NCBI GenBank assembly: GCA_028823445.1
Contig: JAPKBH010000004.1
Span: 1-64,000, forward strand
Length of the DNA: 64,000 bases
Direction: 5' to 3'
Origin: Acidimicrobiales bacterium
Lineage (GTDB): Bacteria; Actinomycetota; Acidimicrobiia; Acidimicrobiales; MedAcidi-G1
A program made the translations under genes and the position numbers. The notes beneath the pieces were generated by a model that saw only the letters and a list, made by a program, of their open reading frames with translations, was not told where the DNA came from and searched no databases. Positions 57,910 through 64,000 of the stretch are shown piece after piece (positions within the stretch are counted from its first letter, which is position 1; each line of letters starts with the position of its first letter).

Positions 57910-60374
57910 GCGACGAAACCTCCACCGGGGTAGAAATCACCCTCAACGGCCAAACCGTGTTAGCCCGACCCGGTGAACTCCTCATCGACGCCGCCGAACG
58001 CATGGGCACAGAAATTCCACGCTTCTGCCACCACACCCGCCTCAAGCCGGTCGGCATGTGCCGCATGTGCCTCGTCGAAGTAGACACCGGACGCGGCTCG
58101 GCTTTGCAGCCCTCCTGCATGGTGACCTGCACCCCCAACATGGTGGTCGACACCGAATCAGAAACCGTGGCCAAAGCCCAAGACGGCGTGCTGGAATTCC
58201 TGCTCATCAACCACCCACTGGATTGCCCGGTTTGCGACAAAGGCGGCGAGTGCCCCCTGCAAGACCAAACCATGGCCTACGGCCCCGGCGAAAGCAGATT
58301 CGTAGAAGAAAAACGCCGCTACAAAAAACCAATTCCCCTCAACGAAAACGTTTTCATGGACCGCGAGCGGTGCATTTTGTGCGACCTTTGCACCCGCTTT
58401 GCCGGCGATGTCGCAGGTGACCAACTCATCCACTTTCAAGGCCGGGGCGCCCAAACCGAAGTCAATACTTTCCCCGAAGAACCCTTCAGTTCGTACTTCA
58501 GCGGCAACACCGTACAAATTTGCCCCGTCGGCGCATTAACGGCCAAGCCCTACCGCTTCAAAGCCCGTCCCTGGGACCTCGACGAAACCGAATCAACCTC
58601 CATGGTGGACTCCGTAGGCAGCCGCATCTCTATCGAGTCTTCTCGCGGCCAGGTACTTCGCTTACAAGGCGTAGATTCCGATGCCGTCAACTGGGGTTGG
58701 CTGTCCGACAAAGAACGCTTCATCTTCGAGGCCTACGAACACCCCGATCGCCTCACCAGCCCCCTGATACGCAACCCCGAAACCGGCGACCAAGACCCCA
58801 CCTCATGGGACCACGCCCTAGAAGCCGCCGCCGGCCTGCTCGCTGGTACAGACCCCGACCGCTTGGCGGTAATCGGCGGCGCACGCTTAACCAACGAGTC
58901 GCAATATGCCTGGGCCAAGTTGGCCAAAGGCGTGTTAGGCACCGACCACATGGACGCCCAACTCTGCGACGGACTCCCCGCACACTTCATGCTGGGCCTG
59001 CCCCGAGCCACCATTGACCAAGCCTGCACCCCCGGCGGCACGGTGGTCTTAATGGGTCCCGACCCCAAAGAAGAACTGGGCGCCCTCTACCTGCGCCTGC
59101 GCCACGCCGTGGTTCATGACGGAGTAACCCTCATCGAACTCACCCCCCGGGCCACCGGCCTTACCCCCTACGCCGCACATTCACTGCGGGTACGCCCGGG
59201 CGAAGCTGCCGAAGTGGTTCGCTCCATGTTTGGCGAAGGCGGCGTAGCCCCCAGTGGCGGCATTACCCCCGAAAGCGCTCAAGCGGCCGGCGCCCTATTG
59301 CAAGCCGCCGACACGGTCACCGTGTTGCTGGGCCGAGCATCTTTAGCCGAAGCCGAAGGACCGGTCATGGACGCCGCTTTGGCTCTCCACGACCGCCTGC
59401 CCGAGGTTCGTTACCTCTCGCTGTTGCGCCGCTCCAACGTGCACGGCGCCATTGATATGGGCCTGGCCCCCGGCTTGTTGCCGGGCCGCACCACCCTGGT
59501 AGCGGGCCGCACCAACCTGGCTCAAGCCTGGCCCGGCCTGCCCAAAGAAACCGGACGATCCACACAAAAAACTCTCGAAGCGGCCGCCGCCGGCCAAGTA
59601 GACGTCTTGATTTTATTAGGCGCCGATCTTCTGGCCGACGTCCCCGACGGCGACCTGGCCCGCCGCGCTTTAGGAAAAGTCGGCACGATAATAGCCTTAG
59701 ACCTCTTTGGCACAGCCACCGTGGCCCGAGCCGACCTGGTGCTTCCCGCCGCCGGCCCCACCGAAGTAAACGGCACCTTCACCAACCTCGAAGGACGAGT
59801 CAGCCCGGTTTCTCGCCAAGTGACCCCACCGGGAACCGCCCGTCCCGACTGGATGATCGCCGTGGACTTAGCTGACCGGTTAGGAACCGACCTCGGCTTC
59901 ACCAGTCCCGAAGAAATATGGCAAGAAATAACTGAAGTATCAGCGGCCCACGCCGGCCTCACCGAACAACTGGCCGCCGACCCCCGAGAAGGTGCCTTGG
60001 CCACCGGTGCCTTGGCCCTCTACCGGCCAGAACCCACCGAGGTGGCTCGCCGTGATGCGTATTCTTTCCGGTTGGTGGCCTCTCGCTCTATGTACGACCA
60101 AGGAGTGTTCACCGCCCACAGCCGCTCACTGTCTGGTTTGGCCCCCACCACCTGCTTGGCTTTTGAACCCACCGACTTTGCCTCTTTAGGGGTCGAAGCG
60201 GGCCAAAGCGTTGACGCCACTGGCCCTCGAGGCACCGTGGCGGTGACCGTCGGGCCCGACCCACGTGTAGCCAAAGGCACCGCCCACCTTGGGTTCAACC
60301 AAGCCGGCGCCACGGCCACCGAGTTCATTGACGCCTCGGTACCGGTAACCGACCTCACGGTGGTGCCCCGATGA
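57906..60374 (+). CDS. nuoG: NADH-quinone oxidoreductase subunit G
   Basis: 822 residues. Clusters: [2Fe-2S] N1b (Cys41, Cys52, Cys55, Cys71), N5 (His103, Cys107, Cys110, Cys116) and N4 (Cys156, Cys159, Cys162, Cys206) are complete. The extra cluster N7 of E. coli- and Thermus-type NuoG is absent: positions 230-238 read S-T-S-M-V-D-S-V-G and the last site reads L-S-D-K. The remaining 580 residues form a molybdopterin-oxidoreductase-like domain that carries no cofactor in complex I. It overlaps its neighbours by 4 nt each. Confidence 0.95.
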   Translation: MSDETSTGVEITLNGQTVLARPGELLIDAAERMGTEIPRFCHHTRLKPVGMCRMCLVEVDTGRGSALQPSCMVTCTPNMVVDTESETVAKAQDGVLEFLLINHPLDCPVCDKGGECPLQDQTMAYGPGESRFVEEKRRYKKPIPLNENVFMDRERCILCDLCTRFAGDVAGDQLIHFQGRGAQTEVNTFPEEPFSSYFSGNTVQICPVGALTAKPYRFKARPWDLDETESTSMVDSVGSRISIESSRGQVLRLQGVDSDAVNWGWLSDKERFIFEAYEHPDRLTSPLIRNPETGDQDPTSWDHALEAAAGLLAGTDPDRLAVIGGARLTNESQYAWAKLAKGVLGTDHMDAQLCDGLPAHFMLGLPRATIDQACTPGGTVVLMGPDPKEELGALYLRLRHAVVHDGVTLIELTPRATGLTPYAAHSLRVRPGEAAEVVRSMFGEGGVAPSGGITPESAQAAGALLQAADTVTVLLGRASLAEAEGPVMDAALALHDRLPEVRYLSLLRRSNVHGAIDMGLAPGLLPGRTTLVAGRTNLAQAWPGLPKETGRSTQKTLEAAAAGQVDVLILLGADLLADVPDGDLARRALGKVGTIIALDLFGTATVARADLVLPAAGPTEVNGTFTNLEGRVSPVSRQVTPPGTARPDWMIAVDLADRLGTDLGFTSPEEIWQEITEVSAAHAGLTEQLAADPREGALATGALALYRPEPTEVARRDAYSFRLVASRSMYDQGVFTAHSRSLSGLAPTTCLAFEPTDFASLGVEAGQSVDATGPRGTVAVTVGPDPRVAKGTAHLGFNQAGATATEFIDASVPVTDLTVVPR

Positions 60375-61576
60375 ACTTGCTTGCTCTCGACCCACTGCTC
60401 AGCGGCGATATTGACCTGACCATCGTGCTTATCGTGCTGCTCAAAGTGGGAATCGCTTTTACCTTTTTGTTGATCTCGGTCATGCTCATGGTCTGGTTCG
60501 AACGCAAACTCATTAGCGACATGCAAAACCGTATCGGCCCCGACGTGGCCGGGCCGTGGGGCATTTTGCAAACCCTGGCCGACGGCATCAAGTTGTTCTT
60601 TAAAGAAGATTTGATTCCCGAACGAGCCGACCGGTTTGTTTTCAAACTGGCCCCCTACCTCTCTTTGGTGCCGGCCTTTTTGGTTTTCGCCGTGGTGCCC
60701 ATCGGGGGAGACTTTCGCAATGATGCCGGCGGCGTGGTGACCTGGTTCGGTCACCAAACCTTGCTTCAAGTAGCCGACCCGCCGGTAGGCATCCTCTTTT
60801 TCTTAGCTATGTCGTCCATTGCTGTCTACGGCGTCATGTTGGCTGGCTGGTCTTCGGGCTCCAAGTACCCCTTGCTGGGTGCGGTGCGCGCCTCGGCGCA
60901 AATGATCAGCTACGAAGCCGCCTTAGGTTTAGCCATGGCCACCGTATTTTTGATGAGCGGCACCTTGTCTACCAACGGCATCGTGGCCGACCAAGCCACC
61001 TGGAACTGGAACGCCGTCACCACCGGGGTCGTGCCCTTCATCATTTTCTTGCTGGCCGGCACCGCCGAACTCAACCGGCCACCCTTTGACTTGGTAGAAG
61101 CCGAACAAGAACTGGTCGGTGGCTTTCACACCGAATACAGTTCGCTTCGTTTTGCCCTGTTCTTCTTGGCCGAATTCATGAACGTCATCACCATGTCGGC
61201 CATCGCCGTAACCCTGTTCTTAGGCGGCCCCAACGGCCCCATCCTCATCGAATCAGTAGCTTGGTTGTGGCCACCGCTCTGGTTCTTCGCCAAAGTAGCG
61301 GTCTTCCTCTTTACTTTTGTATGGCTACGCGCCACCCTGCCTCGTTTTCGCTACGACCAACTCATGGACCTCGGCTGGAAGATGCTGATCCCCGCCGCCC
61401 TGGGCTGGTTCTTGCTAATTGCCGCCTTAAACATCGGTGGCGACCGAGGCTGGCCCACCTGGGCTGTGGTCGGAACCGGCATGGTGGTCGGGGTGTTGGG
61501 CTACCTTGCCCTCACCGGTGCCATACGTAAAGCCACGCTGGATCGCGCCGGCCAAGACTTTGAAGGAGTGAACTAA
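60371..61576 (+). CDS. nuoH: NADH-quinone oxidoreductase subunit H
   Basis: 401 residues, about eight helices, connects the membrane and peripheral arms at the quinone channel. Seen: F-E-R-K-L-I-S-D-M-Q-N-R-I-G-P, D-G-I-K-L-F-F-K-E-D, and E-L-N-R-P-P-F-D-L-V-E-A-E-Q-E-L-V-G with F-H-T-E-Y after it. The C-terminus has two helices after the last conserved block. Overlaps nuoG by 4 and nuoI by 1 nt. Confidence 0.96.
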   Translation: MNLLALDPLLSGDIDLTIVLIVLLKVGIAFTFLLISVMLMVWFERKLISDMQNRIGPDVAGPWGILQTLADGIKLFFKEDLIPERADRFVFKLAPYLSLVPAFLVFAVVPIGGDFRNDAGGVVTWFGHQTLLQVADPPVGILFFLAMSSIAVYGVMLAGWSSGSKYPLLGAVRASAQMISYEAALGLAMATVFLMSGTLSTNGIVADQATWNWNAVTTGVVPFIIFLLAGTAELNRPPFDLVEAEQELVGGFHTEYSSLRFALFFLAEFMNVITMSAIAVTLFLGGPNGPILIESVAWLWPPLWFFAKVAVFLFTFVWLRATLPRFRYDQLMDLGWKMLIPAALGWFLLIAALNIGGDRGWPTWAVVGTGMVVGVLGYLALTGAIRKATLDRAGQDFEGVN

Positions 61577-62178
61577 TGGGGTACCTCCAAGGCTTCGCCG
61601 TTACCTTTAAAAAACTTTGGGAAAAACGGGTCACCGTGCCCTACCCCGAACAAAAACGTGACAAACCAGCCCGCCTGCATGGCCGCCACGTACTCAGCCG
61701 CTACGAAGACGGCATGGAAAAATGCATCGGCTGCGAACTCTGCGCCGGGGTATGCCCCGCTAACTGCATTTACGTGCGGGGCGCCGACAACCCGCCCGAT
61801 CACCCAGTTTCGCCGGGAGAGCGCTACGGCTTTGTCTACGAAATCAACTACCTGCGGTGTATTCACTGCGACCTCTGCGTCGAAGCCTGCCCCACCCAGG
61901 CCATCACCGAAACAAAACTCTTCGAGTTTTCGTTCACCAACCGCACCGACGCTGTTTACACCAAAGACGAACTGTTGGTCGATGCCGACACCGGCCAACC
62001 CCAGCATTTACCTTGGGAAGATTGGCGACCCGGTGAAGACGAAAACACCTCTGGCTGGATGCGCGCTACCTCACCGAGCGGCTCCGCAGAACACACCGGT
62101 TTGGTGGCTTGGGATGGCGAACTGGGCTACGGCATTCGTGCCCCAGAAGATGGCCAACGCAGCGAGAAAGAAAACTAA
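61576..62178 (+). CDS. nuoI: NADH-quinone oxidoreductase subunit I
   Basis: 200 residues carrying clusters N6a and N6b in C-I-G-C-E-L-C-A-G-V-C-P and C-I-H-C-D-L-C-V-E-A-C-P. Typical R-x-x-G-R/H start region (R-L-H-G-R-H-V-L). The C-terminus is somewhat longer than the E. coli protein. Overlaps nuoH and nuoJ by 1 nt each. Confidence 0.96.
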   Translation: MGYLQGFAVTFKKLWEKRVTVPYPEQKRDKPARLHGRHVLSRYEDGMEKCIGCELCAGVCPANCIYVRGADNPPDHPVSPGERYGFVYEINYLRCIHCDLCVEACPTQAITETKLFEFSFTNRTDAVYTKDELLVDADTGQPQHLPWEDWRPGEDENTSGWMRATSPSGSAEHTGLVAWDGELGYGIRAPEDGQRSEKEN

Positions 62179-62759
62179 TGGACGCTGCAGTTTTTCTTAT
62201 TAGCGCCGTAGTGGTGCTGTCGGGCGCCGTCGGCGTGTTGTTGGCTCGCAACCCGATACATGCCGCCTTGTTCCTGGTAGAAACCCTTTTCGGTATCGCC
62301 GTACTCTTCATCTTGTTAGACGCCACCTTTTTGGCCGCTGTGCAAGTAGTGGTTTACGCCGGAGCCATCGTCATCTTGTTCCTCTTTGTCATCATGTTGT
62401 TGGGAGTCGACCGAGCCGACGACCTGGGCATTGAACCCATTGCCGGCCAACGCCCCATGGCGGCCGTCATCGGGGCCTCGTTGTTGGGTCTCACCTTGAC
62501 CACCCTGCTGATTTCCGTAAATGGCCCCACCGGTGACGCTGGCCCGACCGCCGTGCTCGGAAACGCCGAAACCAACACCCGGCTTTTAGGCGAAGCGCTT
62601 TTTACCGACCACGTTTTTGCCGTAGAACTCACCGCACTTTTGCTGACGGTGGCCATCGTGGGAGCCGTAGTGCTGGCCCGCCGCATTAGCGGGCCCCTGC
62701 AACCTCTACCCGGCGTAGCTATTGCCGTGGCCAACGATCAAGAAACCGAGGAGGACTAA
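62178..62759 (+). CDS. nuoJ: NADH-quinone oxidoreductase subunit J
   Basis: 193 residues from ATG 62178. Five hydrophobic helices; the third contains [18 protein letters not shown], the pi-bulge helix that gates quinone-linked motion in complex I. A frame extending upstream to 62109 lies in nuoI. Overlaps nuoK by 1 nt. Confidence 0.94.
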   Translation: MDAAVFLISAVVVLSGAVGVLLARNPIHAALFLVETLFGIAVLFILLDATFLAAVQVVVYAGAIVILFLFVIMLLGVDRADDLGIEPIAGQRPMAAVIGASLLGLTLTTLLISVNGPTGDAGPTAVLGNAETNTRLLGEALFTDHVFAVELTALLLTVAIVGAVVLARRISGPLQPLPGVAIAVANDQETEED

Positions 62760-63064
62760 TGGAGGTCACCACCACCTGGTACTTGGTTTTAGGTGCTGTG
62801 CTCTTTACCTTGGGCACGGTCGGGGTGTTAACTCGCCGCAACCCACTGGTCATGTTCATGTGCGTTGAACTCATGCTTAACGCCGTCACCCTCACCTTGG
62901 TGGCCTTTGGCGCCGCCCTCGGTGACTTGGGCGGGCAAGTGTCAGTGTTCTTTGTGCTGGTAGTAGCCGCCGCCGAAGTGGTCGTTGGTTTAGCAATCAT
63001 CGTGGCCATAACCCGCCGCCGTCCCGGTACCACCGTGGACGATCTCTCGGTGTTAGGAGGCTAG
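62759..63064 (+). CDS. nuoK: NADH-quinone oxidoreductase subunit K
   Basis: 101 residues, three helices, typical length. The two conserved membrane glutamates are in C-V-E-L-M-L-N-A and [10 protein letters not shown], and [11 protein letters not shown] matches the family start. It overlaps nuoJ by 1 nt and ends 4 bp before nuoL. Confidence 0.95.
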   Translation: MEVTTTWYLVLGAVLFTLGTVGVLTRRNPLVMFMCVELMLNAVTLTLVAFGAALGDLGGQVSVFFVLVVAAAEVVVGLAIIVAITRRRPGTTVDDLSVLGG

Positions 63065-63068
63065 GAAC

Positions 63069-64000
63069 ATGCTTGATCTGGTTTGGCTCATCCCCGCCTT
63101 CCCCTTGGCCGGCTTTCTTTTCTTAATGATCTTTGGCCGCCGCTTAGGCGAACCCAAAGCAGGCTGGGTAGCGACCGCCGCCATAGCCGCCTCATTCGCC
63201 GCCACTTTGGGGGTGTTTCTTGAACTGACCTCCCTCTCGGTGCACGATCGCCGCTCAGTAACCACCCTGTTTGCTTGGGTACCGGCCGGCGATTTCTCGG
63301 TCGACGTAGGTTTCTTGGTGGACCCTTTATCCATCACCATGTGCCTTTTCATCACCGGCGTGGGAGCACTCATCCACCTGTACTCCATTGGTTACATGCA
63401 CGGCGACCGGGACTACAACAAGTTCTTTACCTACCTCAACCTGTTTGTTTTTTCCATGTTGATGCTGGTGTTGGGCAACAACATGCTGTTGACCTTCCTT
63501 GGTTGGGAAGGCGTCGGGGCATGTTCGTACCTGCTGATCTCTTTCTGGTTCGATGACGAAGCCAACGCCTCAGCCGGTAAAAAAGCGTTTGTCACCAACC
63601 GCATCGGCGACTGGGGCTTCATGGTGGCCATCTTCGCTACCTTCTTTACCTTTGGAACCATCAACTACGCCGAGGTGCTCGACGCCACCGCCTCAGGCCA
63701 ACTTTTGCAGTCCACGGCCACCCTGATCGCCGTGATGCTCTTCATTGGCGCTATCGGTAAATCGGCGCAGTTTCCGCTTTACCTCTGGCTGCCCGACGCT
63801 ATGGCCGGCCCCACCCCCGTGTCGGCGCTCATCCACGCCGCCACCATGGTCACCTCGGGCATTTACCTCTTGACCCGCATCAACCCCATCATCGCTGATG
63901 CCGCCGACTGGCTCCCCACCCTTATTGCCTGGGTCGGAGTAGGCACCGCACTCTTTGCGGCCACCATCGCCGTGGCCCAAACCGACATCAAAAAAGTGTT
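63069..64000 (+). CDS. nuoL: NADH-quinone oxidoreductase subunit L, truncated by the window edge
   Basis: 310 residues of about 620 are inside the window; the frame is open to base 64000. An antiporter-like proton-pumping subunit. Seen: Y-S-I-G-Y-M, L-G-W-E-G-V-G with the conserved Glu, N-R-I-G-D, and I-G-A-I-G-K-S-A-Q-F-P-L with the key Lys, then P-D-A-M-A-G-P-T-P-V-S-A-L-I-H-A-A-T-M-V. nuoM and nuoN should follow. Confidence 0.96.
   Translation, partial: MLDLVWLIPAFPLAGFLFLMIFGRRLGEPKAGWVATAAIAASFAATLGVFLELTSLSVHDRRSVTTLFAWVPAGDFSVDVGFLVDPLSITMCLFITGVGALIHLYSIGYMHGDRDYNKFFTYLNLFVFSMLMLVLGNNMLLTFLGWEGVGACSYLLISFWFDDEANASAGKKAFVTNRIGDWGFMVAIFATFFTFGTINYAEVLDATASGQLLQSTATLIAVMLFIGAIGKSAQFPLYLWLPDAMAGPTPVSALIHAATMVTSGIYLLTRINPIIADAADWLPTLIAWVGVGTALFAATIAVAQTDIKKV

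Overview
The window reads as one contiguous piece of an actinobacterial chromosome, most likely from an uncultured, probably marine member of the class Acidimicrobiia; this assignment is inference. The pointers are a WhiB-family iron-sulfur regulator, a mycothiol-type glycosyltransferase (mshA-like) with its usual YbjN neighbour, oligoribonuclease, a rex-hemACDBL operon, a menaquinone-reductase-like enzyme, and a cupin resembling DMSP lyases. By eye G+C is about 55-60 %. Genes are densely packed, with many 1-4 nt stop/start overlaps.

Layout. 0-6.5 kb: a truncated fluoride channel, pdxH, a CcdA/TlpA-type thiol-redox pair, a whiB7-like gene with a long structured leader, a metallo-hydrolase, orn, dut and two small conserved genes. 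6.5-14 kb: a Thr-rich anchored protein, a GH3 lipoprotein, a PhyH-family dioxygenase, a group II PLP decarboxylase, tRNA-Lys(UUU) with a strong terminator, a desaturase and an MFS transporter. 14-19.2 kb: a candidate envelope redox/metal locus. It holds a two-component system divergent from an exported protein with an Asp/His-rich tail, an Ala/Pro/Thr-rich anchored protein, ApbE, a ferric-reductase-like membrane protein and a DUF1971 cupin. 19.2-22.6 kb: a PhnD-like protein, a Bcr/CflA transporter, then a short apparently acquired segment with a DMSP-lyase-like cupin flanked by gene fragments. 22.7-31 kb: LemA with two tandem DUF2207 proteins, then MOSC, acyl-CoA dehydrogenase, D-threonine-aldolase-like and aldonolactone-oxidase genes. 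31-37.3 kb: yaaA, a phosphatase, moaD-like, mshA-like, ybjN, proC behind a hairpin leader, a SAM hydrolase and a 29-residue membrane peptide. 37.3-43.2 kb: rex and the C5 heme pathway (hemA, C, D, B, L). 43.3-46.2 kb: pgi and a geranylgeranyl-reductase-family flavoprotein. 46.2-64 kb: a respiratory cluster in which a cytochrome bc module (split cytochrome b, two-cluster ferredoxin, Rieske protein, two-heme cytochrome c, two unknown membrane proteins) runs directly into nuoABCDEFGHIJKL; nuoL is cut by the window end.

How it fits together. Rex senses NADH/NAD+ in its known families. A near-perfect Rex operator lies 35 bp before the bc-nuo operon, which suggests that Rex links heme supply and respiratory-chain expression to redox state. 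The menaquinone-reductase-like enzyme could process the quinone used by complex I and the bc complex.

Three larger signals are not explained by single genes. (1) A sharp switch of strand composition, from G/T-rich to C/A-rich on the + strand, occurs at about 31.2 kb, as expected at a replication terminus. (2) The whiB7-like leader contains a short uORF, a nested hairpin and a terminator, as in ribosome-mediated attenuation. (3) The 14-19.2 kb envelope locus has an unusual gene combination.
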